From NCBI GenBank assembly GCA_002345705.1, contig DDWO01000021.1:4435-68434 (forward strand): DNA of 64,000 bases, read 5' to 3'. Positions within the stretch are counted from its first letter, which is position 1, and each line of letters opens with the position of its first letter. The stretch comes from Acholeplasmataceae bacterium UBA2284 (GTDB taxonomy: Bacteria > Bacillota_I > Bacilli_A > Acholeplasmatales > Acholeplasmataceae). Shown here in pieces: positions 52,115 through 59,765 of this stretch. A program made the translations under genes and the position numbers. The notes under the pieces are model-generated. The model did no database searches, was not told the origin of the DNA, and was given only the letters and a program-made list of their open reading frames with translations.

Positions 52115-54094
52115 TTAGTTCCCTAATATACGTCTAGCTTCTGCAATCGCGTATTGCAATGCATTTTCTACTGTGTCTGATGCTGTAGGAATAATTACAC
52201 GTTCAAATGTAACACCTACCGCTGCTCTTATTGCTGATGAGCCTACAAACGCTTGGTCAAAGAATAATATTTCGGACTGTGCTGCAGCCGCTTTAGCAGC
52301 CTTAGCTCTCATTAAATCTTCACCTAAGAGTGGTGTAACACCATCTTGAGCAAGACCATTCATCAAGTTTTGATACTGAGGTGTTGTGTATACTGATGAA
52401 CGAGTTGGTTGGTAACCAGTCTTTAGTGTGAAGTCTAATTGTACTTCATTACTGTTTAAGAATTTTAAGAATAACCATGATGCTAATTTTTGTTGATCAG
52501 TACCTGTATTTGCAAGTGACATGTTTGTACCTTGTTGAATCGCAGTTGCATGTTGTGGTAGATCCTTATTATAAGGAAGAGGTACAACTTCAAATTCAAA
52601 TAGATACTCACCATTTACCATTGTTGGAGTGTTGTAATATGCTCCACCAGTTGAACCAATTGTCATAAAGGTTTGACCCTTCTTGAAAATATCAGATGCA
52701 TAGTCAGTTCCCCAATTTGAAGGAATAGTTAGCTTGTCTTTATGTGTACTGAAATAATTTAACATTGCTCTAGCTTGTGCTGAGTCATACAGTGCAACAC
52801 CCTTACGTTCACTATTGATTCCTGTGTAAGAACCACCCCATTGACGAAGAAGTGTAATGAATGCATTAGCTTCTGAGTCATAAGAATAAGGAACAAAGAT
52901 ATTCTTAGCATTTGTAATTTCAGCTGAAGTTAAACCAAGTGTTGCACCATAAGAATCGATATATGATGGAGCAACTGCGTTAAACTTGCTTGCATTTGCA
53001 AATAAATCCTGCCAAGTCTTAGGGAATTCTGTAAGTTGGTTACTTGCGATTAATGCATTGACAACGTCAGAATTATAAATCATAACTTCTGTTGATTTAT
53101 TGAATGGAAGTGAATAGAATTCGCCATCAGCTGTATATTGGCTATTTTCATTACGATACTTCCAAAGAATATCCTCAAACTTTTCAGTATCGCTATTCGC
53201 ATCAAATCCCCATGTAGCATGATCAATATAAGGATTTACTGAGATAACAGCGTTATTTGTAATGTATTCAGCGACATGGTCTGGATAACCTTGTACGATA
53301 TTAGGTAATGTACCACCCTTGATTGCACTGACAACGTTTTGTCTTAGCATATCGTAGTTGTCACCATTCTTTTGGATAACTACGGTGACGTTTGGATATA
53401 ACGCCATAAACTGTTGAGCATATAGATTTAATGCTCCTTCGATTGTAGACCCATTAGAATGCCATAGTGTAATGGTAACTGGGCTTGTAGTTAATTCTGT
53501 AGGAATATTGGTTACTGCATTTTTAACAGTAAGAGATACTGTTCTAGTTGCAGATGCACCAAGTTCATTTTGTACGGTGATTTGATAATTGAATCTACCT
53601 GGTCTAGTTAGGTTAGGTAGTCCAACCACTTCAATATCTTCTGTGATATCTACTGGTTCACCTGAAACTGTGTCGATAGCAACAACACCACGAAGTGGGT
53701 TATATGGCTTGGAGCCGATATAATATGATTGTGCTTCTTGTACATAAAGTAGAGATACTGTTTGTGCAACGGAGCCTACAACAGTGAATTGTACGATTTG
53801 AGTAGCACTTTCACCTGCACTATCTTCTACATAAACAGAGTAGCTATACTGTCCACCTGCTGAATTGGTTAACCAAGCAGGATTCCACCCAACTAACTCA
53901 ATTTCTGATGTTAAGTTACCATCTTGAGCATCTGTTGCAGTAATTCCTGCAAGCGGATCGTACTCATCACCAAAATTAATGGTTACATTGCTTTGTACAC
54001 CAATTAACTGAGGCGGGGTGTTTCTTACTTCTACGCAAGCACTTAAAGTTAAAATTGCTGCGAGAATAAATACTAATGAAAAGATTTTCTTCAT
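52115..54094 (-). CDS. Sugar ABC transporter substrate-binding lipoprotein with N-terminal Ig-like domains
   Basis: The 659-residue protein has a lipoprotein signal (LTLSAC). Two Ig-like domains of the DUF5011 type follow (about 25-108 and 110-195; YDPLAGITATDAQDGNLT and YNPLRGVVAIDTVSG). A type 1 extracellular solute-binding domain completes it (about 205-659; ITLWHSNGSTIEG, LNLYAQQFMALYPNV and FKKGQTFMTIGSTGG). The binding domain fits CUT1 systems for oligosaccharides. The Ig stalk is unusual for an SBP and may extend the receptor from the membrane. It precedes the large Ig/OB lipoprotein. Confidence 0.85.
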   Translation of the reverse strand: MKKIFSLVFILAAILTLSACVEVRNTPPQLIGVQSNVTINFGDEYDPLAGITATDAQDGNLTSEIELVGWNPAWLTNSAGGQYSYSVYVEDSAGESATQIVQFTVVGSVAQTVSLLYVQEAQSYYIGSKPYNPLRGVVAIDTVSGEPVDITEDIEVVGLPNLTRPGRFNYQITVQNELGASATRTVSLTVKNAVTNIPTELTTSPVTITLWHSNGSTIEGALNLYAQQFMALYPNVTVVIQKNGDNYDMLRQNVVSAIKGGTLPNIVQGYPDHVAEYITNNAVISVNPYIDHATWGFDANSDTEKFEDILWKYRNENSQYTADGEFYSLPFNKSTEVMIYNSDVVNALIASNQLTEFPKTWQDLFANASKFNAVAPSYIDSYGATLGLTSAEITNAKNIFVPYSYDSEANAFITLLRQWGGSYTGINSERKGVALYDSAQARAMLNYFSTHKDKLTIPSNWGTDYASDIFKKGQTFMTIGSTGGAYYNTPTMVNGEYLFEFEVVPLPYNKDLPQHATAIQQGTNMSLANTGTDQQKLASWLFLKFLNSNEVQLDFTLKTGYQPTRSSVYTTPQYQNLMNGLAQDGVTPLLGEDLMRAKAAKAAAAQSEILFFDQAFVGSSAIRAAVGVTFERVIIPTASDTVENALQYAIAEARRILGN

Positions 54095-54108
54095 TTTTTT
54101 CCTCCTTT

Positions 54109-55530
54109 TTATCCTTTTGTCCCGCTTCTACCGACGCCGGACATAATATATTTTCTTAACAATAAGAACACAATGATTAGTGGAATCGTAACAATGGCAC
54201 TTGCAGCAATCTGCATGTTAAACATTGTACGCGCATCTGTTCCACCAGTGGTAAAGTCTGCATCTCGAAGGGCTGCTGAAATTAACCAGAAGTTTCTACC
54301 TTCGCTTACATCGCCAACGGATGTAATCAATCTTGGCCAAATGAAGGCGTTCCATGAACCAATAACTGATAAAATCGTAATTGTGAAAATTGTTGGTCCT
54401 GCGATTGGGATCATAACTCTTGTCAAATATTTAAAATCTGATGATCCATCAACCTTAGCTGCTTTATAAAGTGTATCAGGAATTTGCTTAAATGTTTGTC
54501 TTAGGAAGAATATGTAGAATACAGATGTCATAAATGGAATAATCATCGCAAGGAAATATTGATTCGTTCCTGCAACTCCACCAATCCAACCGACTCCAGC
54601 CTGACTGACTGTTAGAAAGTTTGTAAGGATATATAATTCACCAGGAATCATCATTGTCATTAATAGGATAGAAAACATTGTGTCTCTACCTTTGAATTCA
54701 AGTCTAGCAAAAGCGAATGCTGCTAGAATCGTCGTGATGATTGTACCAACGGTTGATATAATACCTACAATCAATGTGTTTTGAATATATCTTCCAAAGT
54801 CTACTTCTTGTAAGACATACTTAAAGTTCATCCATTGCATTTCTGATAATGCGATAAAGAATCTAGGATTATTTGTCACATTACTTTCATGGAATGTTTT
54901 TAACGCTGTTAAAATCATCCAGTAGAATGGGATAAAGATTAATAATGCAACAATAGATAGGAATAGGTAAGTTAAGAAATAGCGAACAAAGCTTGTTACT
55001 GCTTGTTTTCTAATTACGGTTCTTAGCTCAGTTTCTGTTTCTAAATCCTTAGGCTTTTTAGTAAATACTTTCTTTATGCCATCCCATATGTTTTTAGCGG
55101 CTTGCTTATATCCATATTTTTCAGTTTCAATTAAGATTGATCTAGATAAATAAATCTTTAGACCAGCACTGATTGGATTTAACACAAGTAGGGAAATAAT
55201 TGCATTTACGAATAGATTAGATGAAACCCAACGGTTATATTCATAAAACTCTCTATTCTTCGTCTTTTTATAATTAATAAATAGAAGAGGGAAAGCAATA
55301 ATCATAAACATTGCTAGGTAGCTTAACCAAGTATTTAAAAGAGGTGTTGCTACATCCATACCAAAGATTTGGTAAGTATAAATCGTTTCAGTTACAGGTG
55401 CTGAATCTGGAACGATAATAAATGAGAATAGAAATAAGAATAATCCAACATACAACACTAGGAAAAATAGGTCAACACCATGGATGATGTTTTCAAACTT
55501 TTTGGTTTCTTTTACGCGTTCTTTATTCAT
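54109..55530 (-). CDS. Carbohydrate ABC transporter permease (MalG type, long N-terminus)
   Basis: Residues about 180-473 are a CUT1 permease with the EAA loop (YKAAKVDGSSDFKYLTRVMIPIAGP) and the usual six helices. Residues 1 to about 180 are an extra segment with several membrane helices (about 18-42, 70-88 and 105-135) and a basic linker. MalG proteins are normally about 280 residues, so this N-terminal part is an addition. It lies 12 bases from the preceding permease and 14 from the SBP gene. Confidence 0.88.
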   Translation of the reverse strand: MNKERVKETKKFENIIHGVDLFFLVLYVGLFLFLFSFIIVPDSAPVTETIYTYQIFGMDVATPLLNTWLSYLAMFMIIAFPLLFINYKKTKNREFYEYNRWVSSNLFVNAIISLLVLNPISAGLKIYLSRSILIETEKYGYKQAAKNIWDGIKKVFTKKPKDLETETELRTVIRKQAVTSFVRYFLTYLFLSIVALLIFIPFYWMILTALKTFHESNVTNNPRFFIALSEMQWMNFKYVLQEVDFGRYIQNTLIVGIISTVGTIITTILAAFAFARLEFKGRDTMFSILLMTMMIPGELYILTNFLTVSQAGVGWIGGVAGTNQYFLAMIIPFMTSVFYIFFLRQTFKQIPDTLYKAAKVDGSSDFKYLTRVMIPIAGPTIFTITILSVIGSWNAFIWPRLITSVGDVSEGRNFWLISAALRDADFTTGGTDARTMFNMQIAASAIVTIPLIIVFLLLRKYIMSGVGRSGTKG

Positions 55531-55542
55531 GTTGTCATCCTC

Positions 55543-56568
55543 CTAGTAGTGAACTCGCTTCTTACCAATATGCATTTGCAATAGGGTAAGAGCTAAAATA
55601 ATAGCGAACAAGATAATCGATGCTGCAGCTGCTAAAGATAAATCTTCACCACTGTAGATATAGTCATAGATATGGAATACGATTGTCTTTAGGTTATAGT
55701 TTGCACCGCTTGGTGTAGCACTATCACCAAAGATTGCAACTACAGAAGAATACGTCTTAAATGCACCAATCACTGATGTCACAACGATATAAAATATCAT
55801 TGGAGAAATCATTGGAACAGTAATTTTAGTGAATACTCTGCGTTTAGGTGTAGCATCAATTGCTGCTGCTTGATAATACTGAGCATCAATACCCTGCATA
55901 CCAGATAGGAAGACCATGATTTTAAATGCCATTCCATCCCAAACACCGAATGCGATTAGCACAGTCATTGCTCTCCAATAGGTTGCACCACGTTCGATCC
56001 AGGACACTGGACTAATTCCAAATAACATAAAGAATTGGTTTACAATTCCTGATTCTCCGCTTTTGAACATATAAGCAAACACTAAACCGATTGCTAGTGT
56101 ATTGGTAATATATGGAAGGAAGAATATGGTTTGGAAGAAGCTTTTTAAAGGCTTAATCGAATTTAAAGTTGCTGCAACAAATAGTGAAGCGAAAATTGAA
56201 ATAGGAACAGATATAAACACAATTGCTAGTGTATTTAGTAATACGCTTGAATTGGTATGACTTGATGGAAAAATAAAGTTATCTGCACTTAATACCTTCG
56301 CAAAGTTGCCAAAGAGCGTATATCCAGTAATACTTTCAACAAGAGTTCCATCAACACTTCTAATATGTTGATATCCTGTATAAATTACCAATCTAAATGC
56401 ATTTATAATTGGGTAAAACGTAAAAACTGCTAATAAGATTAGAGCTGGCGATAAATAGATTAAAGCCTTTGCCCAGATTGGAAGATTTGGATTGAGGTGA
56501 AGCTTTTCTTTTAATCTAACGAAGAAGTTTCTTGTACTCCACACCCAGTTTTGTAGTGTGTTCTTCAT
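55543..56568 (-). CDS. Carbohydrate ABC transporter permease (MalF/UgpA type)
   Basis: This 341-residue CUT1 permease has six or seven helices, an extracytoplasmic loop around residues 65-110 and the EAA motif YQAAAIDATPKRRVFTKI. It forms a heterodimer with the MalG-type partner that follows. Its ATG overlaps the ATPase stop by four bases. Confidence 0.9.
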   Translation of the reverse strand: MKNTLQNWVWSTRNFFVRLKEKLHLNPNLPIWAKALIYLSPALILLAVFTFYPIINAFRLVIYTGYQHIRSVDGTLVESITGYTLFGNFAKVLSADNFIFPSSHTNSSVLLNTLAIVFISVPISIFASLFVAATLNSIKPLKSFFQTIFFLPYITNTLAIGLVFAYMFKSGESGIVNQFFMLFGISPVSWIERGATYWRAMTVLIAFGVWDGMAFKIMVFLSGMQGIDAQYYQAAAIDATPKRRVFTKITVPMISPMIFYIVVTSVIGAFKTYSSVVAIFGDSATPSGANYNLKTIVFHIYDYIYSGEDLSLAAAASIILFAIILALTLLQMHIGKKRVHY

Positions 56569-57614
56569 TTGATAATGTCACCACTTTCAGTATCGAAAAG
56601 GTGTATCTTAGCTTCACGAACGGTTAGAATGATTTGATCGGCTTGATTATAGGTTTCAGAGTCTACAAGTGCGCGCACTTGAGTATCTCCAATATTAAAT
56701 CTAATCATAGTATCTCTACCGATAATATCTACTTCTGGTTCAGTGACTGATAAACCCACTTTATCGATTCTAAAGTCTTCTGGTCTTAGACCTACGTCAT
56801 AAACTCCATCTTTAGCTTTCTTAGAACCGAATTCAATGCCTTCAATATAGAGTTTGTTTGATTTAACTTCTCCTCTAATAACGTTAATTGGAGGATTACC
56901 TAAGAATTTAGCAACGAATAAATTTTCAGGATTTGTATATACATTTTGTGGAGCATCCTTTTGAAGCTCAATACCGTTATTCATAACAACGATCTCATCT
57001 GAAATACTCATAGCCTCTTCTTGGTCATGGGTAACGAATACAGTTGTGATTCCTGTTTCTTTTTGAATACGTTTGATTTCTTCTCTTGTTTGCAGACGAA
57101 GTCTTGCATCAAGGTTTGATAGTGGTTCGTCAAGTAGAAGTACACGTGGCTTTTTAACAAGCGCTCTAGCAATCGCTACACGTTGTTGTTGTCCACCTGA
57201 TAATTGACCAGGCTTTTTATCAAGTTGATCTTCAATACCAACAAGCTTTGCCATTTCAATGACACGTGCTAATGCTTCTTCTCTTTCAATCTTTAGATTT
57301 TCGAGTGGAAACATGATGTTCTGACGTACTGTCATGTGTGGATATAGGGCATAGTTTTGGAAAACTAGTCCAATTCCTCTTTTGTCTGATGACAATTTAG
57401 TAACTTCTTCATCTCCAAAGAAGATTTTCCCTTCGGTAGGTTTGTGTAATCCAGCAATCATAAATAATGTGGTTGTTTTACCACAACCTGATGGTCCGAG
57501 TAAACCTACAAGTTTTCCTGAAGGAATAACTAAATCCATATGATCTACTGCTCTTGTTTCTCTCCCTGTCTTATCGACAAAGATTTTGGTTAAATTCTCT
57601 AATCTAATATCCAT
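56565..57614 (-). CDS. Sugar ABC transporter ATP-binding protein (MsmK/UgpC type)
   Basis: The 349-residue ATPase has Walker A GPSGCGKTT (about residue 38), Q-loop LVFQNYALYPHMT, signature LSGGQQQRVAIARAL, Walker B VLLLDEPLSNLD and the switch His in VFVTHDQEEA. The C-terminal regulatory domain (about 240-349) includes the VGLRPEDF motif of MalK/MsmK proteins. In Firmicutes one such ATPase may serve several CUT1 systems. It is the first gene of the five-gene operon and sits behind a 280-base leader. Confidence 0.92.
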   Translation of the reverse strand: MDIRLENLTKIFVDKTGRETRAVDHMDLVIPSGKLVGLLGPSGCGKTTTLFMIAGLHKPTEGKIFFGDEEVTKLSSDKRGIGLVFQNYALYPHMTVRQNIMFPLENLKIEREEALARVIEMAKLVGIEDQLDKKPGQLSGGQQQRVAIARALVKKPRVLLLDEPLSNLDARLRLQTREEIKRIQKETGITTVFVTHDQEEAMSISDEIVVMNNGIELQKDAPQNVYTNPENLFVAKFLGNPPINVIRGEVKSNKLYIEGIEFGSKKAKDGVYDVGLRPEDFRIDKVGLSVTEPEVDIIGRDTMIRFNIGDTQVRALVDSETYNQADQIILTVREAKIHLFDTESGDIIK

Positions 57615-57688
57615 GTTGTACCTATACTCCTTATGTATAATTTTCCTTTATTAAAAATAAAAGTCCCTTAGGTTAACCCAAAAGCACT

Positions 57689-57766
57689 CTAGAATCTAGA
57701 TATGAAAAAAACGATCGTTCTCGTTTTCATATAATATGTTTGAATAGTAATTTGTTTCATTAACAT
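57689..57766 (-). CDS. Upstream ORF in the sugar ABC leader
   Basis: A 25-codon ORF starts MLMKQITIQ and ends FFISRF, with a GAGGTGAG site six bases before its ATG. It lies 74 bases upstream of the ATPase gene in the same predicted transcript. The codons around T14-V19 run over a terminator-like hairpin, so ribosome passage could affect its folding. It is hydrophobic and basic and has no family. It could be a regulatory leader peptide or simply a chance ORF. Confidence 0.4.
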   Translation of the reverse strand: MLMKQITIQTYYMKTRTIVFFISRF

Positions 57767-57873
57767 AAACTACTCACCTCAACAATTGTATTATATAATA
57801 ATAACCCGTAAAATACAATTGGAAATGCAAGTTAAGAAAGGTAATTTTACCAAATTTTTTCAAACGAAATATA

Positions 57874-57887
57874 TGAAAGCGCTTTTA
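57874..57887. promoter_or_regulatory. CcpA (cre) site at the sugar ABC promoter
   Basis: TGAAAGCGCTTTTA matches the cre consensus TGWAARCGYTWNCW at 13 of 14 positions. It sits just after the predicted transcript start, a classic position for CcpA repression. The stretch GAAAGCGCTTT is close to a perfect palindrome. Confidence 0.7.
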
Positions 57888-57898
57888 GGGGTAAATAC

Positions 57899-57927
57899 AT
57901 TATAGTATTTTAGATTTTGTTTGTCAA
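57899..57927 (-). promoter_or_regulatory. Consensus promoter of the sugar ABC operon
   Basis: On the minus strand a perfect TTGACA (57922-57927) and a perfect TATAAT (57899-57904) are separated by 17 bases. Such a promoter would be very strong if unregulated, which fits the cre site and leader structure downstream of it. Confidence 0.85.
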
Positions 57928-57956
57928 TGAATGTATTGTTATTTCGAATATCAAAG

Positions 57957-57980
57957 TAAAAAAAACACCTTAAGGTGTTT
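57957..57980 (-). terminator. Terminator after speE
   Basis: AAACACC and GGTGTTT pair around TTAA and are followed on the minus strand by a long T-run, just after the speE stop. Confidence 0.88.
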
Positions 57981-57988
57981 TATTTATT

Positions 57989-58834
57989 CTATAAATTCTT
58001 TAATTTTTCCATTACGTAATTAGGTAGTGCAAATGACCCTTTATGAACATCTTTATTGTAATACTTTGTCTGATAGCCTAAGTCTTCAATAATCGATGCT
58101 TTAAAATCAGAAATTGGATCATATTTTTTAGACGCAAATCCGAATAGCCAATGTCCTGATGGATAGGTTGGAATAAACGCTTGATATACCTTTGCTATTG
58201 GAAAAAGTGCGGTAATTTTATGGTGTGCACGCTTCATTTCCTGAGATTCTTTATCGAAATATGGGCTTTCGTGTTGGTTGATTAAAATTCCATTATCAGC
58301 AAGTATTCGATAACAGTTTTGATAGAACTCCATCGAAAATAATCCCTCACCTGGGCCAATTGGATCGGTTGAATCCACGATAATTAGATCATAAATATTC
58401 TTCGTGTTTTTGACGAATGCAAGTCCATCCTCAAACATCATAGCTACTCTAGGATCGTTTAAGCCTGTGGTTGTTATTGGAAAATACTTTTGACATGCTC
58501 TAACGACGCTCTCATCGATTTCAACCATATCAATTTTTTGGATCGATGGATATCTTGTTAGCTCTCTAACAGATCCGCCATCTCCTCCACCGATGACTAG
58601 CACATTTTTAATATTTGGATTGACTGACATTGGAGTGTGGACTATCATTTCATGATAAATGAATTCATCCTTTTCGTTTGCCATCATAATACCGTCTAAA
58701 GTGAAAAATCTGCCAAGCTCGTATGAATCATACACTTCTAGCTGCTGAAAAGGTGTCTTCTCACTATAAATATGCTCTTTGATTCGAACTGAAAAGTTAA
58801 TGTTGGGTGTCCATTTTTCTGTAAACCAGCTCAT
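57989..58834 (-). CDS. speE: Spermidine synthase
   Basis: SpeE moves the aminopropyl group of decarboxylated AdoMet to putrescine. The 281-residue protein has the nucleotide motif VIGGGDGGSVRELTRY, VEIDE, and the active-site Asp in VDSTDPIGPGEGLF. It follows speD by 9 bases, so the two make a complete aminopropylation module. A terminator follows. Confidence 0.94.
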   Translation of the reverse strand: MSWFTEKWTPNINFSVRIKEHIYSEKTPFQQLEVYDSYELGRFFTLDGIMMANEKDEFIYHEMIVHTPMSVNPNIKNVLVIGGGDGGSVRELTRYPSIQKIDMVEIDESVVRACQKYFPITTTGLNDPRVAMMFEDGLAFVKNTKNIYDLIIVDSTDPIGPGEGLFSMEFYQNCYRILADNGILINQHESPYFDKESQEMKRAHHKITALFPIAKVYQAFIPTYPSGHWLFGFASKKYDPISDFKASIIEDLGYQTKYYNKDVHKGSFALPNYVMEKLKNL

Positions 58835-58843
58835 TGTAACCTC

Positions 58844-59647
58844 CTACTTCATATGCGGAATATTCATTCCGTAAAAAATTTCTGCTATTTCTTTATTGAT
58901 ATCAGTCTTTATCTTTATTTTTTCTTCTTCAGCAAGATCGCCTTCAGTCACATTGAAAATATAATTATCTAATACAAATTGATTTAGCATCATTTTGGTA
59001 TGAAAAATATTTGAATGATCCAAATTAACATCGATAGATGAATATTTTTCCAATGTGCTTGGATTTATATAATCTTGGATTGAACTGATTGCATGATCGA
59101 TATAATGCTTGTTACCTTCTAAATCTCTTGTAAATCCTCTCACACGATAATCCATAATGATAACATCTGAGTCAAAGCTTTGAATTAAGTAGTCTAATGC
59201 CTTAATTGGAGAAATTTTTCCGCATGTGGATACATCTATATCTACTCTAAATGTTGATATACTTTGATCTGGGTGAGATTCTGGATAGGTATGTACTGTT
59301 AAATGACTCTTGTCTAGGTGACCTACTACACTTTCTTTCTTTGGAACAAGCCCTTGATTACATGAGGGGTCAAGGACACTTTCATCCACCATTTCTTCAG
59401 CAATCATGATTGTTACACTTGCTCCTTGAGGATCATAATCCTGCTTTGCAACATTTAGGACGTTTGCACCGATGATTTTTGTTACATCAGTCAAGATTCT
59501 GGTAAGTCGATCTGAATTATATTGTTCATCAATATATTCAATATATGCTTTTCTTTCTTCAACAGTTCTGGTGTAGCATACATCGTAGATGTTGAAGCTT
59601 AGTGTTTTTGTTAAATTATTAAATCCGTAAAGCTTTATTTTTTCCAT
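58844..59647 (-). CDS. speD: S-adenosylmethionine decarboxylase (proenzyme)
   Basis: SpeD supplies the aminopropyl donor and is a pyruvoyl enzyme made by self-cleavage. The sequence is of the longer class known from Escherichia coli: GHLDKSHLTVHTYPESHP contains the KS cleavage site (Ser becomes pyruvoyl), and STCGKISPIKALDYLI carries the proton-donor Cys. The ATG at 59647 has AGGAG upstream. The open frame extends to 59692, but that part contains operator-like repeats. The length is 267 residues. Confidence 0.92.
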   Translation of the reverse strand: MEKIKLYGFNNLTKTLSFNIYDVCYTRTVEERKAYIEYIDEQYNSDRLTRILTDVTKIIGANVLNVAKQDYDPQGASVTIMIAEEMVDESVLDPSCNQGLVPKKESVVGHLDKSHLTVHTYPESHPDQSISTFRVDIDVSTCGKISPIKALDYLIQSFDSDVIIMDYRVRGFTRDLEGNKHYIDHAISSIQDYINPSTLEKYSSIDVNLDHSNIFHTKMMLNQFVLDNYIFNVTEGDLAEEEKIKIKTDINKEIAEIFYGMNIPHMK

Positions 59648-59661
59648 ATTTTTGTTCTCCT

Positions 59662-59692
59662 GTTTAGCAAAATTAAACCGTTGGTTTAGCAA
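59662..59692. repeat. Operator-like repeats before speD
   Basis: The 9-base sequence GTTTAGCAA occurs twice (59662-59670 and 59684-59692), spaced 22 bases apart, about two turns of the helix. An inverted repeat TAAACC-GTT-GGTTTA (59674-59688) overlaps the second copy. All lie just after the predicted start of the speD transcript. This looks like a repressor site, but the regulator is unknown. Confidence 0.5.
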
Positions 59693-59700
59693 CCGTAACT

Positions 59701-59728
59701 ATTTTATCACAATGATATTATTTTTCAA
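59701..59728 (-). promoter_or_regulatory. Promoter of speD-speE
   Basis: On the minus strand TTGAAA (59723-59728) and TAAAAT (59701-59706) are 16 bases apart, placing the start near 59694, directly before the repeats. Confidence 0.6.
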
Positions 59729-59745
59729 TCTTTTTCTTAAAAAGA

Positions 59746-59763
59746 AAAGGCCAAACGGCCTTT
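59746..59763 (-). terminator. Terminator after asnS
   Basis: AAAGGCC and GGCCTTT pair around a four-base loop, followed on the minus strand by TTTTC and more T. It lies at the asnS stop. Confidence 0.85.
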
Positions 59764-59765
59764 AA

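Larger units (their letters stand above)
57615..57893 (-). promoter_or_regulatory. Long leader of the sugar ABC operon with uORF and terminator-like hairpins
   Basis: Reading the minus strand from the start near 57893, the leader first has an inverted repeat with 10-base arms (57783-57792 and 57812-57821). A 25-codon ORF (57689-57766) with a good GAGGTGAG site follows. Inside that ORF is a stem AAAACGA/TCGTTTT (57708-57714 and 57721-57727) followed by seven T (57705-57711). After the ORF an imperfect stem (57662-57687) is followed by TTTTATTTTT. The ATPase gene has its own AAGGAG site. Terminator-like hairpins in a leader upstream of translated genes suggest attenuation. Confidence 0.5.
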
